DNA of 64,000 nucleotides from Sulfurimonas xiamenensis (GCF_009258045.1 NZ_CP041166.1:1302001-1366000); one strand, 5' to 3'; shown: positions 43,491-55,021, counted from the stretch's first letter. Notes: a model not told the origin generated them from the sequence alone. Numbers and translations are program-made.

Positions 43491-43994
43491 ATGTTTGGAA
43501 AAAAACTAAGAAGATATGAATTAAGCGCTGAAGAGATAAATAAATTTCAATGGGCAAAAATTGCAACAAGTAAAGGCGATATATGGTTAAAACTGCTTCC
43601 CGAAGAAGCTCCAAATACTGTGGCAAACTTTGCACATTTAGCAGAATCAGGTTTTTATAACGGTCTTAATTTTCACCGTGTAATTCCAGGATTTATGGCA
43701 CAGGGAGGCTGTCCACATGGAACAGGAACGGGCGGACCTGACTGGGCAATTCCTTGTGAAACAGACAAAAACATTACAAAACACAAAAGAGGTGCTCTAT
43801 CTATGGCACATGCCGGACCAAATACAGGTGGAAGCCAATTCTTTATTACATTTGTTCCAACACCGCACCTTGATGGAGTGCACACTGTTTTTGGTGTTAT
43901 TGAAGAAGATGATGCCCAAAGTTTTGCAGTTCTTGATAGTATCCAAGGTCAAGACGGAATCAACTCTATCGAGATTTTTGAAACTCGTAAATAA
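43491..43994 (+). CDS. Cyclophilin-type peptidyl-prolyl isomerase
   Basis: This 167-residue protein carries cyclophilin core motifs: [30 protein letters not shown] and [10 protein letters not shown]. There is no signal peptide, so it is cytoplasmic. It accelerates proline cis-trans isomerisation in protein folding. It precedes queH by 22 bp on the same strand. The first ~20 residues are a short lead extension. Confidence 0.95.
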   Translation: MFGKKLRRYELSAEEINKFQWAKIATSKGDIWLKLLPEEAPNTVANFAHLAESGFYNGLNFHRVIPGFMAQGGCPHGTGTGGPDWAIPCETDKNITKHKRGALSMAHAGPNTGGSQFFITFVPTPHLDGVHTVFGVIEEDDAQSFAVLDSIQGQDGINSIEIFETRK

Positions 43995-44016
43995 AAAAAA
44001 CAGTAAATAAAATTTT

Positions 44017-45099
44017 ATGCTAGTACATATCTGCTGCAGCGTTGATTCACATTTTTTTCTACAAAAGCTGCAGCGTGACTATCCGCAGGAGAAGCTGATA
44101 GGCTTCTTCTATGACCCAAATATTCACCCCTATTCAGAGTACCAGCTTCGTCTGCTTGATGTAAAGCGTTCATGTAAAAAACTGGGCATTGAACTTCTTG
44201 AAGGTCCTTATGATTTTGAAACATGGATAAAAACAGTAAAAGGCTTGGAAGATGAACCTGAAAAAGGTAAAAGATGTGAGGCATGCTTCGATAAAAGATT
44301 TGAAGTAAGTGTGCAAAAAGCTCTTGAACTTGGTGAAAAAAAAGTAACAACAACGCTGCTTGTCAGTCCTTTAAAATCACAGCAACAGCTTAAAAAAAGC
44401 GGTGATCTTTTTTTTAAAAAATATGGCGTTTCATTTATAGCTGTTGATTATCGTTCAAACGGAGGAACACAGGATCAGAGCCGTGTAACAAAAGAGAAGC
44501 AGCTCTATCGCCAGGATTACTGCGGGTGCATTTATGGACTCACTATGCAAAGAAAGCAACAAAACCGCTTAATGGATGAGATGTTTTCTTCAGTTTCAAA
44601 CCAAATCTTGCCAGCATCAATAGAAGAGCGTTTAGAGCTATACAGATATCGCATAAAACTTGAAGATAAAAATATTACTTATAAAATCATAAAAGAGAAA
44701 TTTTTAAACTATCGCCAATTTAACTTTAAACTAATTTCACAAAAAAGTGAAGTTATCCCCGCATATGCTCTCTTCTACTCTACTCTTCCAAGAAAAAAAA
44801 CACAGGGAAAAATAGAGTTTTTACACAATAATATCGGTTATTTTAATCGAGAAGAGATAAAATTTGTAACACTGGATTTTTTTAATCAAACATGCAACTT
44901 ACATTATAAAACATTAAAAGAGCTGCTCTTTAATCCTCCGGCTTATGATGATGAACTAAAATTTAGAAAAATTTTAACAAATACAAATTATGATTTAAGC
45001 CCAATCATCATAATTGATAAAATCCCTCAAACAAAACTTACTATAGAACTTGATGCTAAAGTTTACGAAGACACTAAAGAAAAACTAATGATTCTATAA
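44017..45099 (+). CDS. queH: QueH epoxyqueuosine reductase
   Basis: The 360-residue protein begins with HICCSVDS, and further cysteine pairs occur in GKRCEACFDKRF and YCGCIYG, the ligands of its iron-sulfur and active sites. Family (DUF208/QueH) knowledge: it carries out the last step of queuosine synthesis in tRNA, replacing the unrelated QueG. The C-terminal ~160 residues exceed the catalytic core and are unrecognised. Confidence 0.92.
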   Translation: MLVHICCSVDSHFFLQKLQRDYPQEKLIGFFYDPNIHPYSEYQLRLLDVKRSCKKLGIELLEGPYDFETWIKTVKGLEDEPEKGKRCEACFDKRFEVSVQKALELGEKKVTTTLLVSPLKSQQQLKKSGDLFFKKYGVSFIAVDYRSNGGTQDQSRVTKEKQLYRQDYCGCIYGLTMQRKQQNRLMDEMFSSVSNQILPASIEERLELYRYRIKLEDKNITYKIIKEKFLNYRQFNFKLISQKSEVIPAYALFYSTLPRKKTQGKIEFLHNNIGYFNREEIKFVTLDFFNQTCNLHYKTLKELLFNPPAYDDELKFRKILTNTNYDLSPIIIIDKIPQTKLTIELDAKVYEDTKEKLMIL

Positions 45100-45147
45100 T
45101 CTTTTTTTCGCTAAAATAGCCAAAATTATTATAAAGGCTTTTGTATT

Positions 45148-45597
45148 ATGATTATGGATGTTATAGAGATTCAAAAAATTATACCTCATCGTTATCCCTT
45201 TTTACTTTTAGACCGAGTTACTGAGATCAAAGAAAATGAATATTTAGTAGGATTTAAAAATATAACAATCGGTGATAATATTTTTCAAGGCCACTTCCCG
45301 GGTCATCCCATCTATCCAGGCGTTATGATTTTAGAAGGTATGGCTCAGGCAGGCGGTATTTTGGCATTTAAAAGCATGGGAAATATGACAGAGGAAGAAG
45401 CTGCTAATAAAGTTGTATATTTTATGAGTATTGACAAAGCTAAATTTCGTAATCCTGTAAAACCTGGAGATAGACTAGAGTATCGTCTTAAGGTTATAAA
45501 AAATAAAGGTGCTATCTGGATGCTTGATGGCAAAGCTTATGTTGATGATGTTTTAGTTTCAGAAGCTGAACTCAAAGCTATGATTGTAGATAAATAA
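45148..45597 (+). CDS. fabZ: FabZ (3R)-hydroxyacyl-ACP dehydratase
   Basis: The 149-residue hot-dog-fold protein has [14 protein letters not shown] near the N-terminus and the catalytic [19 protein letters not shown] segment with its His and Glu in place. It removes water in fatty acid elongation. It precedes lpxA by 10 bp, the common fabZ-lpxA pair linking fatty acid and lipid A synthesis. The start could also be the ATG two codons in. Confidence 0.96.
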   Translation: MIMDVIEIQKIIPHRYPFLLLDRVTEIKENEYLVGFKNITIGDNIFQGHFPGHPIYPGVMILEGMAQAGGILAFKSMGNMTEEEAANKVVYFMSIDKAKFRNPVKPGDRLEYRLKVIKNKGAIWMLDGKAYVDDVLVSEAELKAMIVDK

Positions 45598-45607
45598 AGG
45601 TAGATCA

Positions 45608-46393
45608 TTGAATAAAATTTCTCCCCTGGCAATTATTGAAAAAGGTGCTGTTATCGGCAAAGATGTTGAGATCGGACCGTACTGCTTTATCTCTTCGGCT
45701 ACCACTATCGGTGACGGCACAAAAATAGAGCAAAGTACATCCATTTACGGAAAAACAACCATAGGCAAAAATAATCATATATTTTCACATGCCGTTATAG
45801 GTTCAGCTCCACAAGATCTCAAATTTGCCGGTGAAGATGTAGAGCTTATTATAGGTGATAACAATAAAATCAGAGAGTTTACACTTTTCAATCCAGGCAC
45901 AAAAGGCGGAGGCGGAAAAACAATTATCGGCTCACACAACCTTTTTATGGGATATGTGCATATTGGACATGATGTAATTATCGGAAACCATTGTATCTTA
46001 GCAAATGCAGCAACACTTGCAGGACATGTAGAAATGGGAGATTATGCAGTTATCGGCGGAATGACTCCTATCCATCAATTTGTTCATATCGGTGATTACG
46101 CAATGGTTGCAGGAGCTTCTGCTTTAGCGCAGGATATTCCCCCATTTTGTATGGCAGAGGGAAATCGTGCAACGCTTAGAGGCTTAAATCTAACAGGACT
46201 TAGAAGAAATTTAAGCCGTGAAGATATAGATGAGTTAAAATCTGCTTACAGAGAGCTATTTGAAGCTGGAAAACCGCTAAAAGATGTTGCAAATGAGCTG
46301 CTTGAAAAAACTAAAAACCATAATGTTCAAAAACTTTGCAACTTTGTTCTTAAAACAAAACGCGGAATTCCATATGAGAGGAAAAATTTATGA
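45608..46393 (+). CDS. lpxA: LpxA UDP-GlcNAc acyltransferase
   Basis: The 261-residue left-handed beta-helix enzyme has many hexapeptide repeats, [16 protein letters not shown] with the catalytic-type His, and a C-terminal helical part. It starts lipid A synthesis. The start codon is TTG (TTGAATAAAATTTC) after GGTAGATCA; no ATG is available near it. It overlaps clpX by 4 bp. Confidence 0.95.
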   Translation: MNKISPLAIIEKGAVIGKDVEIGPYCFISSATTIGDGTKIEQSTSIYGKTTIGKNNHIFSHAVIGSAPQDLKFAGEDVELIIGDNNKIREFTLFNPGTKGGGGKTIIGSHNLFMGYVHIGHDVIIGNHCILANAATLAGHVEMGDYAVIGGMTPIHQFVHIGDYAMVAGASALAQDIPPFCMAEGNRATLRGLNLTGLRRNLSREDIDELKSAYRELFEAGKPLKDVANELLEKTKNHNVQKLCNFVLKTKRGIPYERKNL

Positions 46394-47634
46394 TCAACAG
46401 AACATGTAGCTTTTGCGGTGCCAAAGAGAGTGACACGAATCCTTTAATTGCCGGAAACGGTGTGTATATATGTAAAAATTGTGTTATTTCGGCATATAAG
46501 ATAATGTTTGGAGACGACAGCGCTTCAATCTCTTCACAAGATGAAGGGTTGATGGAAACTGTTGAAAATCTTATGACTCCCAAAGAGTTAAACAACTTTT
46601 TATCTGATTATATTATCGGGCAAGAACGAGCAAGAAAACTTTTAAGTGTTGCAGTTTATAATCATTATAAGAGAATTTTTAAAAATCAAAATCTAGAAGA
46701 TGATGATACAGAAATTGCAAAATCAAATATACTTCTTATTGGACCGACAGGAAGCGGAAAAACTCTTATGGCTCAAACAATTGCCAGAGTCCTAAATGTT
46801 CCTATTGCCATAGCTGACGCTACAAGTCTTACTGAAGCTGGATATGTCGGAGAAGATGTTGAAAATATTTTAACAAAGCTGCTGCAAGCAGCTGAGGGTG
46901 ATGTTCAAAAAGCACAAAGAGGAATAGTTTTTATAGATGAGATAGACAAAATTTCGCGCATGAGCGAAAACCGTTCTATTACTCGTGATGTTTCAGGCGA
47001 AGGCGTACAGCAGGCACTTTTAAAAATTATAGAGGGTGCTGTTGTAAATATCCCGCCAAAAGGTGGAAGAAAACACCCTAATCAAGAGTTTATTTCAATT
47101 GATACAACAGGAATCTTATTTATCTGCGGCGGTGCGTTTGACGGTCTTGATGAGATACTAAAAAGAAAACAGGGCGAAAATATTTTAGGTTTCGGTCATG
47201 AGAAAAAGAGCAAAAATGAACAAAAACTAAGCTATGACATAGTTGAGCCTGATGACTTGGTAAGTTATGGTCTTATTCCAGAGCTGGTAGGGCGTCTTCC
47301 TATCATTGCATCACTCAATGAAATTACTGAAGATGATATGGTTCGAATACTGACTGAACCAAAAAATTCGATTATCAAACAATACAAAAAACTATTTTCA
47401 ATTGATAATGTTGAACTCAATTTTGAAGAGGATGCATTAAGAGCTATTGCAACAAAAGCTCTAAAGAGAAAAACCGGTGCTCGCGGGCTTCGTGCTATTT
47501 TAGAAGAAAATATGATAGATATTATGTATGAACTTCCAGAGTATAGTGGATACGAACTATTAATTACAAAAGCTGTAATTGATGATGGCGAAGCTCCAGT
47601 CTATATAAAAAAACACTCAAAACAAATAGCATAA
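46390..47634 (+). CDS. clpX: ClpX ATP-dependent unfoldase
   Basis: The 414-residue AAA+ protein has a zinc-binding domain (CSFCGAKES...CKNC, residues ~6-30), Walker A GPTGSGKT (~121), Walker B FIDEIDKI, and the arginine-sensor region [10 protein letters not shown] near 365. It feeds substrates to ClpP. It overlaps lpxA by ATGA and precedes mreB by 9 bp, so it is part of the fabZ-to-mreC unit. Confidence 0.97.
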   Translation: MINRTCSFCGAKESDTNPLIAGNGVYICKNCVISAYKIMFGDDSASISSQDEGLMETVENLMTPKELNNFLSDYIIGQERARKLLSVAVYNHYKRIFKNQNLEDDDTEIAKSNILLIGPTGSGKTLMAQTIARVLNVPIAIADATSLTEAGYVGEDVENILTKLLQAAEGDVQKAQRGIVFIDEIDKISRMSENRSITRDVSGEGVQQALLKIIEGAVVNIPPKGGRKHPNQEFISIDTTGILFICGGAFDGLDEILKRKQGENILGFGHEKKSKNEQKLSYDIVEPDDLVSYGLIPELVGRLPIIASLNEITEDDMVRILTEPKNSIIKQYKKLFSIDNVELNFEEDALRAIATKALKRKTGARGLRAILEENMIDIMYELPEYSGYELLITKAVIDDGEAPVYIKKHSKQIA

Positions 47635-47643
47635 GGCAATACA

Positions 47644-48681
47644 ATGATATTTAACAAATTAGTCGGTCTTTTTTCAAATGATTTAGCTATCGATTTAGGA
47701 ACTGCAAATACAATTGTTATAGCAAAAGGCAGAGGCATAATTATAAATGAGCCCTCTGTTGTTGCGGTAAAAACTGAAAAATATGGCAGACAGAGAGTCT
47801 TGGCAGTCGGTCAAGAAGCAAAAGAGATGGTCGGAAAAACTCCAGGCAATATCAAAGCAATCCGTCCTATGCGCGACGGTGTTATAGCCGACTTTGATAT
47901 AACAGAAAAAATGATTAGAAAATTTATTGAAAAAGCACATGGAAGAAGATCTCTTGTAAGCCCTAGAATTATCATCTGTGTTCCTTACGGATTAACACAG
48001 GTTGAGAGAAAAGCTGTTCGAGAATCTGCATTAAGTGCCGGAGCAAGAGAAGTTTTTCTAATAGAAGAACCAATGGCAGCAGCAATTGGGGCCGGTATAG
48101 AGATAAGAGAACCACGAGGAAATTTAGTAGTTGACATAGGTGGAGGTACTACCGAAATCGGTGTTGTATCACTAGGCGGACTTGTTCTTTCAAAATCAAT
48201 CCGTACAGCCGGAGATAAAATAGATCAGGGCATTGTAAACTTTATCAGAAAAAAATATAATCTTTTAATCGGAGAAAGAGTTGGCGAAGAGATTAAAATC
48301 GCTATTGGAACAGCTGTAGCTCTTGATGAAGATTTAAAAATGACAATAACAGGAAGAGACCAGGTAGAAGGACTTTTAAGCACTGTTGAACTTACAAGCG
48401 AAGATGCCAGAGAAGCGATGAGAGATCCGCTTAAAGAGATAGGAGAAGCTCTTCGCGATGTGCTAGAGCAGATGCCGCCTGATTTAGCAGGTGATATAGT
48501 AAATCACGGTATTATATTAACCGGCGGCGGAGCACTTATCCGCCAACTTGACAAATACCTCTCGGATATAGTAAAAATCCCTGTTTATGTTGCAGATGAA
48601 CCGCTTCTTGCAGTTGCCCGCGGAACAGGTCGAGCACTTGAAGAGATAGATTTATTGCAAGAACTTTTTGAAAATGAATAA
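47644..48681 (+). CDS. mreB: MreB rod-shape determining actin homologue
   Basis: The 345-residue protein has actin-fold phosphate loops (LAIDLGTANTIV, VVDIGGGTTEIGV) and the adenosine motif ILTGGGALI. It polymerises under the membrane and guides cell-wall synthesis. It is followed by mreC with an 8-bp overlap. Confidence 0.97.
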   Translation: MIFNKLVGLFSNDLAIDLGTANTIVIAKGRGIIINEPSVVAVKTEKYGRQRVLAVGQEAKEMVGKTPGNIKAIRPMRDGVIADFDITEKMIRKFIEKAHGRRSLVSPRIIICVPYGLTQVERKAVRESALSAGAREVFLIEEPMAAAIGAGIEIREPRGNLVVDIGGGTTEIGVVSLGGLVLSKSIRTAGDKIDQGIVNFIRKKYNLLIGERVGEEIKIAIGTAVALDEDLKMTITGRDQVEGLLSTVELTSEDAREAMRDPLKEIGEALRDVLEQMPPDLAGDIVNHGIILTGGGALIRQLDKYLSDIVKIPVYVADEPLLAVARGTGRALEEIDLLQELFENE

Positions 48682-49435
48682 AGGATTATTTGGTTTTTTT
48701 TCAATATTTTTTGCACTCTTGATGGGTGCATTATATTTTTCAAAATCTATTCAATCTCCATTTATCTCTACTTTAAACAATATTAAATCGCAATATCATG
48801 ATACAACTGAATTTATACAAGATCAATTAGATAGACACTTTTTTCAAGCTGAACAAATATCAGAACTGAAAAAAAAACTTCAAAAATATGAAAAAGATCA
48901 TTTAATTATGCAGCAGTTGGCCTCTGAAATAAATGATTTTTTTGCACAAAACAACTCTTCTCTAAAAACAGACCCAAATGTAGAACTTGTAAGAACCATC
49001 TCATATCAAAAATTTGGCGATTTTAACAGAATATGGCTAGAAATAGAAGATTATAATGCGTCAAAAGTTTACGGACTTGTATATAAAGAACTCGCCGCAG
49101 GAATTGTAGTTTCAAATGAAGGAAGAGCTTTGGGACTACTAAATAAAGACATAAAAAGTTCCTATGCAGTCTACATTGGCGAAGAAAAAGCACCAGGAAT
49201 TGTGCATGGAAACAATACGCAATATTTAATAGTCAAGTTTATCCCTGCTTGGTATCACATCAAAGAGGGAGATGAAGTTATTACATCAGGACTGGATGAA
49301 ATATTTTTTAAAGATTTAAAAGTCGGAACTGTTTTATCTGTTAATAAATCTCAAGGATATCAAATTGCTACTATAGAACCGTACTATAAAGCAAATAATC
49401 CAAATTATTTTCACATAATAAAAAAAGTAAAATAA
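48674..49435 (+). CDS. mreC: MreC cell-shape protein
   Basis: One N-terminal membrane helix (GLFGFFSIFFALLMGALYF) is followed by a coiled coil (~45-85) and a periplasmic beta domain with the typical GLVYKELAAGIVVSNEG and GDEVITSGLD patterns. I use ATG 48674; a TTG two codons earlier is in frame. At 253 residues it is of usual size. It links MreB to the periplasmic wall enzymes. Confidence 0.92.
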   Translation: MNKGLFGFFSIFFALLMGALYFSKSIQSPFISTLNNIKSQYHDTTEFIQDQLDRHFFQAEQISELKKKLQKYEKDHLIMQQLASEINDFFAQNNSSLKTDPNVELVRTISYQKFGDFNRIWLEIEDYNASKVYGLVYKELAAGIVVSNEGRALGLLNKDIKSSYAVYIGEEKAPGIVHGNNTQYLIVKFIPAWYHIKEGDEVITSGLDEIFFKDLKVGTVLSVNKSQGYQIATIEPYYKANNPNYFHIIKKVK

Positions 49436-49462
49436 CTCATCAAATCTTAAGTGCTTTTTGCC

Positions 49463-49468
49463 TATAAT
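49463..49468 (+). promoter_or_regulatory. -10 box ahead of carB
   Basis: TATAAT lies about 40 bp before the carB start in the 71-bp gap after mreC, preceded by TGCC. No clear -35 at 17 bp. It suggests that carB has its own promoter. Confidence 0.4.
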
Positions 49469-49506
49469 AAACAAATTTTTTTATGTATAAATACAAAAGG
49501 TAAAAA

Positions 49507-52500
49507 ATGCCAAAACGCACCGACATTAACACTATTTTACTTATTGGTTCAGGTCCAATAATCATTGGTCAAGCTTGTGAATTCGATTATTCAGGAACGC
49601 AAGCCGTAAAAACACTAAAAGAGCTAGGTTATCGTGTAATTCTAATCAATTCTAATCCAGCTACAATTATGACAGATCCTGAATTTGCAGATAGAACATA
49701 TATTGAGCCTATAAAAGAAGAGATAATTGCTAAAATTATCAAAGATGAAAAAGTAGATGCAGTTTTGCCCACAATGGGAGGACAAACTGCACTTAATGTA
49801 GCTACAAAAATGTATGAAAAAGGAATGTTAGAAGGAGTAGAATTCTTAGGTGCATCCCCTGAAGCTATTCATAAAGGCGAAGATCGCTCAGCATTTAAAG
49901 AGGCTATGATAAAAATTGGAATGGATCTGCCGTTTTCAATGTACGCCTACAATATGGATGACGCTCTTGCTGCAGCGGAAAAAATCGGATTTCCTATAAT
50001 TATTCGTGCATCTTTTACTTTAGCAGGCGGCGGAAGCGGCGTTGCTTACAATATGGATGAGTTCAAAAAACTTGCAAAGCGCGGGTTAGACGAATCTCCT
50101 GTTACTGAAATCTTAATAGAAGAGTCTCTTCTTGGCTGGAAAGAGTATGAGATGGAAGTCATCCGTGATAGATCAGATAACTGCATTATCGTCTGTTCTA
50201 TTGAAAACTTTGACCCGATGGGCGTTCATACGGGAGACAGTATTACTGTTGCTCCTGCTTTAACATTAACAGATAAAGAGTACCAAAGAATGCGTGATGC
50301 TTCCTTTGCTATTTTGCGTGAAATCGGCGTTGATACCGGCGGAAGCAATGTTCAGTTTTCAGTTGATCCAAAAACAGGGCGTATGATAGTAATTGAGATG
50401 AATCCTAGAGTTTCGCGCTCTTCAGCTCTTGCTTCCAAAGCAACTGGATACCCTATTGCAAAAGTTGCAACTCTTTTAGCTGTTGGCTTTACTCTTGATG
50501 AAATTACAAATGACATTACAGGAACTCCTGCATCTTTTGAGCCGGTAATTGATTATGTAATTACAAAAATTCCTCGTTTTACATTTGAAAAATTTCCTGA
50601 AGCAGAAAACACTTTAAGCACAAGTATGAAATCAGTCGGTGAAGTTATGGCTATCGGGCGAACATTTAAAGAGTCTATGCAAAAAGCTCTCTGTTCACTT
50701 GAAACCGGCTTGTGTGGATTTGATGAAATAAATTCAGATATAGACTTTATTAAACATGAGATTCGCCGTCCAAATATGGACAGAGTTCTTTATGTAGCGG
50801 AGGGCTTTCGTCGTGGAATGAGCGTTGAGGAGATGTTCGAGGCTTGCAATATCGATCCTTGGTTTTTGTATCAAATAGAAGAGATAGTAAAAACAGAAAA
50901 TAGTATTACAGATAAAATTTTATCTGATGAAGAATTTTTAAGAAAGATAAAAGTTGATGGCTTTTCAGATAAAAAAATTGCTCAGCTAATATCTAAAAAT
51001 ACAAATAAAGAGATAGATGAAGAGGATGTTTATAGTGCTAGAAAAGCTATGGATATAAATTTAGAATATAATGAAGTTGACACTTGTGCTGCTGAATTTG
51101 AAGCATTAACCCCATATCTTTACTCTACAACAAATATTACAAAACTTCCAAATATAGCAAATCGTGCAAGCGATAAGAAAAAAATTCTTATCCTCGGCGG
51201 TGGGCCAAATAGGATCGGTCAAGGTATTGAATTTGATTACTGTTGTGTTCATGCTGCATTTGCCCTTAAAGAGATGGACATAGAGACCATAATGTATAAC
51301 TGTAATCCTGAAACAGTATCAACTGATTATGATACTTCTGATGTACTATATTTTGAGCCAATTGATTTAGAACATGTAAGAGAAGTTATAGATTATGAAA
51401 AACCTGATGGAATCATTGTTCATTTTGGAGGACAAACTCCTCTTAAACTGGCAAATGGCTTGACTCAAATCGGAGCAAAAATCGCAGGAACTCCATCTGC
51501 TGTCATTGATTTGGCTGAAGATAGAGAGCAGTTTTCCAATTTTGTAAATCAACATGGATTAAAACAACCGGCAAACGGATTGGCTAGAACAAAAGAGGAG
51601 TCTTATGTTATTGCAAAAAGACTTGGTTATCCGGTACTGGTTCGACCATCATTTGTTCTTGGCGGCCGCGGAATGAGAATTGTTTATTGCGAAGATGAAC
51701 TTAAACAATATATGGATTTGGCAGTATCAGTTTCAAACAACGCTCCTGTTTTAATAGATAAATTTTTAGATCAGGCAGTTGAACTTGATGTTGATGCTAT
51801 TTGCGACGGTAAAGATGTTTATATCGGTTCTGTTATGCAGCACATTGAAGAAGCTGGTATTCACTCAGGCGACAGTGCATGTTCTCTTCCTCCTGTAAAT
51901 TTATCAAAAGAGATGATTGAAAAGGTTGAACAGCAGACAAAAATTATCGCGCTTGGTCTTGGAGTTTGCGGGCTGATGAATGTTCAGTATGCCATTTATG
52001 AAGATGAGATCTATCTAATTGAAGTAAATCCAAGAGCTTCTAGAACTGTTCCGTTTGTAAGTAAAGCTACAGGAATGCCGTTGGCAAAAGTTGCAACACG
52101 CGTTATGGTTGGTGAGACTCTAAGAGATGCGCTTAAATATTATGATAAATACAATATTGTTACAGAAGAAAATGGACTTTTAAAACCTCGTTTAAAAGGT
52201 CATATCTCTGTTAAAGAAGCAGTTTTTCCTTTCCATAAATTATACGGTGCTGATTTGGTCTTAGGTCCTGAGATGAAATCAACCGGTGAAGTCATGGGAA
52301 TTAGCTCAAACTTTGGTATTAGTTTCGCAAAAGCTCAACTCTCAGCGGGAAATAAAATTCCTACAGAGGGAACTTGTTTCTTATCTTTTGTAGATACAGA
52401 TAAAAAGCATGCGCCGGAGATAGCAAAAGGTCTTGTAGAACATGGTTTTACTTTAGTTGCCACAAAAGGAACTCAAGCAGTACTTGAAAATGCAGGAATT

Positions 52501-52764
52501 CCGTGTGAGGTGGTTTTAAAAATCTCTGAAGGCCGTCCAAATATTGAAGACAGTATGAAAAACGATGCAATTCATATGGCAATCAATACATCTGACAACA
52601 ATACTTCAAAAAAAGATGCTATTGTTATCCGTCAAGAAGTTTTAAAAAGAAATATTCCTTACTTTACAACCCTAAGTGCTGCAAGAGCACTTATTCTTGC
52701 CCTTGATGAAATGAAAGATGATTCATGGTCAAACTCAAAAGCGCTGCAAGATTTTCTAGCATAA
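49507..52764 (+). CDS. carB: Carbamoyl-phosphate synthase large chain
   Basis: At 1085 residues this is the full two-part ATP-grasp enzyme. Each half has its glycine-rich start ([20 protein letters not shown] and [18 protein letters not shown]), and a C-terminal allosteric domain follows. It makes carbamoyl phosphate for pyrimidines and arginine, and also for HypF in hydrogenase cyanide-ligand synthesis. No carA is next to it. Confidence 0.97.
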   Translation: MPKRTDINTILLIGSGPIIIGQACEFDYSGTQAVKTLKELGYRVILINSNPATIMTDPEFADRTYIEPIKEEIIAKIIKDEKVDAVLPTMGGQTALNVATKMYEKGMLEGVEFLGASPEAIHKGEDRSAFKEAMIKIGMDLPFSMYAYNMDDALAAAEKIGFPIIIRASFTLAGGGSGVAYNMDEFKKLAKRGLDESPVTEILIEESLLGWKEYEMEVIRDRSDNCIIVCSIENFDPMGVHTGDSITVAPALTLTDKEYQRMRDASFAILREIGVDTGGSNVQFSVDPKTGRMIVIEMNPRVSRSSALASKATGYPIAKVATLLAVGFTLDEITNDITGTPASFEPVIDYVITKIPRFTFEKFPEAENTLSTSMKSVGEVMAIGRTFKESMQKALCSLETGLCGFDEINSDIDFIKHEIRRPNMDRVLYVAEGFRRGMSVEEMFEACNIDPWFLYQIEEIVKTENSITDKILSDEEFLRKIKVDGFSDKKIAQLISKNTNKEIDEEDVYSARKAMDINLEYNEVDTCAAEFEALTPYLYSTTNITKLPNIANRASDKKKILILGGGPNRIGQGIEFDYCCVHAAFALKEMDIETIMYNCNPETVSTDYDTSDVLYFEPIDLEHVREVIDYEKPDGIIVHFGGQTPLKLANGLTQIGAKIAGTPSAVIDLAEDREQFSNFVNQHGLKQPANGLARTKEESYVIAKRLGYPVLVRPSFVLGGRGMRIVYCEDELKQYMDLAVSVSNNAPVLIDKFLDQAVELDVDAICDGKDVYIGSVMQHIEEAGIHSGDSACSLPPVNLSKEMIEKVEQQTKIIALGLGVCGLMNVQYAIYEDEIYLIEVNPRASRTVPFVSKATGMPLAKVATRVMVGETLRDALKYYDKYNIVTEENGLLKPRLKGHISVKEAVFPFHKLYGADLVLGPEMKSTGEVMGISSNFGISFAKAQLSAGNKIPTEGTCFLSFVDTDKKHAPEIAKGLVEHGFTLVATKGTQAVLENAGIPCEVVLKISEGRPNIEDSMKNDAIHMAINTSDNNTSKKDAIVIRQEVLKRNIPYFTTLSAARALILALDEMKDDSWSNSKALQDFLA

Positions 52765-52766
52765 AA

Positions 52767-53198
52767 ATGCCTGTTTTCTTAACCCAAACCGACACTACTG
52801 TCGGTTTTTTATCTCAAAATTCACAAAAACTTTATGAGATAAAATCTCGTCCCTCAACAAAACCTTTTATAAAAGTTTATAAAGATTTTAAAAGCTTTTT
52901 AGCTGATGGCAATAGAGTTGTTGAAAATAGAAAAAATTTAGTCAGACGCGCTAAAAAAACTACATTTATCATCAATGATTTTGCTTTTAGAGTTGCACCT
53001 ATTCCCCTAAATTCACAACTATTAAGAGATATTTCATGGTTTTACTCCACATCTGCAAATAAAAGCAGTGAAAAATTTAGTAGAGATTTTTGTGAATCAA
53101 AAGCTGACATAATAATAGAAGATATAAATGGTTTAATTGAAAAAAAATCATCAGCTCTTATAAAAATAAATAGAGTAAAAAGTAAAAAAATAAGATAA
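52767..53198 (+). CDS. Short TsaC/Sua5/YrdC-like protein
   Basis: Beginning at ATG 52767, 2 bp after the carB stop, the protein has 143 residues. It shows YrdC-family landmarks: TQTDTTVGFLS, YEIKSRPSTKPF, FAFRVAPIPL and FYSTSANKSSE. Family members make threonylcarbamoyl-AMP for tRNA t6A. It is shorter than typical TsaC (~190), with a reduced C-terminal part. An upstream in-frame ATG inside carB (52725) is less likely. HypF's own YrdC domain is a separate copy. Confidence 0.75.
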   Translation: MPVFLTQTDTTVGFLSQNSQKLYEIKSRPSTKPFIKVYKDFKSFLADGNRVVENRKNLVRRAKKTTFIINDFAFRVAPIPLNSQLLRDISWFYSTSANKSSEKFSRDFCESKADIIIEDINGLIEKKSSALIKINRVKSKKIR

Positions 53199-53270
53199 GA
53201 GAGTTGTTTTAATGAATAAAAAATATAGTTGCAAAAGAGTTATCAAACTTAGCAAAAGGGAGACAGAATA

Positions 53271-53837
53271 TTGAAATATATTTCTTCGATAGCAAACGGA
53301 ATTGCACTTGGAAGTACCGGTATTGTTATGATGAGCGTACTGAGCGGATGTACATCGCAACAACAGGAGCCGCAAAACAGATATTTGGTTATTGAACAGC
53401 AAGCAAGCGGAAAATACATTGTAGTTGAAGAGATGCCCACAGAAGGTCCAAACAGAGCAATTATCCGCGAAAAAGATGAAAACGGCAATACAATTGAGCG
53501 TTTTATGAACGAAGAAGAGATGAAAGCATTAGCCGAACAAGAGTATCAAAAAGTTCAAGAAGGTACATCTGAAACACTACAAAGCAGTGAAGGAAGTGCC
53601 GGTATGGGGCTTGCAGGAACTATACTTGCTGTTGCAGCAGGTTCGCTTTTAGGGAATATGATCGGAAATGCTTTAATGAATAATAAAAATTTTGCTTCAA
53701 GAGCATCTTCTGTAAATAAAAGTGCTTACAGTCGTTCTGCTGCAGGTGCATCAAGAAGCAGCACATCTGCTAGAAAAAGCTTTTTTGGCAGTTCTAGTAC
53801 AGCTTCATCATCAACAACTACAAGATATGGCGGATAA
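53271..53837 (+). CDS. UPF0323-family lipoprotein
   Basis: The 188-residue protein has a signal peptide and lipobox VLSGC (Cys27), a small conserved part, a Gly/Ala-rich hydrophobic stretch (~113-135) and a Ser/Arg-rich tail. It fits the UPF0323 lipoproteins known from Campylobacter and Helicobacter, of unknown function. The start is TTG with GGGAGA at good spacing. It is followed 2 bp later by the GSP-synthase-like gene. Confidence 0.85.
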   Translation: MKYISSIANGIALGSTGIVMMSVLSGCTSQQQEPQNRYLVIEQQASGKYIVVEEMPTEGPNRAIIREKDENGNTIERFMNEEEMKALAEQEYQKVQEGTSETLQSSEGSAGMGLAGTILAVAAGSLLGNMIGNALMNNKNFASRASSVNKSAYSRSAAGASRSSTSARKSFFGSSSTASSSTTTRYGG

Positions 53838-53839
53838 CA

Positions 53840-55018
53840 TTGGTTAAATTAAATAAAATTAAGCCTCTTAAAAATGAGCAGCTCGAGGAGTTGGGTTTTA
53901 CATGGCACACTGATAGCGACAATAGCAAATATATAAGTGAAAGTTTGGTACAAATTACTACAGATGAAGCGCAAGCTTATTATAACGCGGCAAATGAACT
54001 CTATGATATGTATGTTCAAGCTGCAGAGTATGTTATAGAGAATAATCTATTTTTTGAGCTGGGAATCCCTTTTAACCTTATTGATGCAATTAAAAAAAGC
54101 TGGGAAAATGATGTTCATTGGCATATTTACGGCAGATTTGATTTAGCCGGCGGTATTGACGAAAAACCAATCAAACTCTTGGAGTTTAACGCAGACACTC
54201 CAACATCTCTATTTGAAACTGCTCTTTTACAATGGGCTCTTCTCAAAGAAAATGCAATGGATGAAAGTAAGCAGTTTAATAGTGTTTATGAGGCTATCCA
54301 GCAAAATTTTAAAAGAGTAATAACACTCTTTGATGATACAGAGCTTTTTGATAAAAGATATGATGGATGGAAGATACTTTTTTCTTCGATTTATGGCAAT
54401 GAAGAGGAGGAGGCAACTACAAGGCTTCTGCAGCAAATTGCAACAGATGCAGGTTTTAACACCGGTTTTGAGTATCTTGAAAATGTAAAATTTGATGAAA
54501 ATGGAATCTTTGACAGAGATGACAATCAATATGAATACTGGTTTAAACTCTATCCATGGGAAGATATAGCAGTAGATGAGCCCGAGCTTGCTACCATACT
54601 TACAAATATTATGCAAAATCAAAGTGCTATTATTTTAAATCCGGCATACACTCTGCTTTTTCAATCCAAAGGCATGCTGAAAATTTTATATGATCTATTT
54701 CCCGACTCACCATATCTTTTAAAAACATCTTTTGAACCTTTAGAGGGAGTAAAGCATGTAGAAAAAAGTGTTTTTGGCAGAGAGGGTGCAAATATAAAAA
54801 TATTTAGTGCAGATAAAAAGCTTTTAAACCAGCAAGATGGGCCTTACGGCAACTATAAAAAGGTTTATCAGGAGTATGTGGAACTAAATATGGATGAGAG
54901 CGGTGCGAAGTATCAAGCAGGTGTTTTCTTTGCCTATGAGGCGTGCGGACTCAGCTTTAGAAAAGGTTCAGAAATTATGAACAATATGAGCAAATTCGTG
55001 GGACACTTTATCGCTTAG
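53840..55018 (+). CDS. Glutathionylspermidine-synthase-like ATP-grasp enzyme
   Basis: The 392-residue protein matches the GSP_synth family: RFDLAGGIDEKPIKLLEFNADTPTSLFETA near residue 98-125 and the ATP-grasp part with KTSFEPLEG, VFGREGANIKI. Members join a carboxylate and an amine with ATP, but bacterial stand-alone forms often have undefined substrates. It starts with TTG at 53840. The coupling to a lipoprotein gene suggests an envelope-related role, which is inference. Confidence 0.85.
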   Translation: MVKLNKIKPLKNEQLEELGFTWHTDSDNSKYISESLVQITTDEAQAYYNAANELYDMYVQAAEYVIENNLFFELGIPFNLIDAIKKSWENDVHWHIYGRFDLAGGIDEKPIKLLEFNADTPTSLFETALLQWALLKENAMDESKQFNSVYEAIQQNFKRVITLFDDTELFDKRYDGWKILFSSIYGNEEEEATTRLLQQIATDAGFNTGFEYLENVKFDENGIFDRDDNQYEYWFKLYPWEDIAVDEPELATILTNIMQNQSAIILNPAYTLLFQSKGMLKILYDLFPDSPYLLKTSFEPLEGVKHVEKSVFGREGANIKIFSADKKLLNQQDGPYGNYKKVYQEYVELNMDESGAKYQAGVFFAYEACGLSFRKGSEIMNNMSKFVGHFIA

Positions 55019-55021
55019 TTT

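Noticed and set aside
53212-53274. 20-codon frame ahead of the UPF0323 lipoprotein gene, ending in its TTG start
   Set aside because: The overlap TTGA is suggestive of a leader peptide, but the ribosome site is weak and the sequence shows no attenuation pattern.
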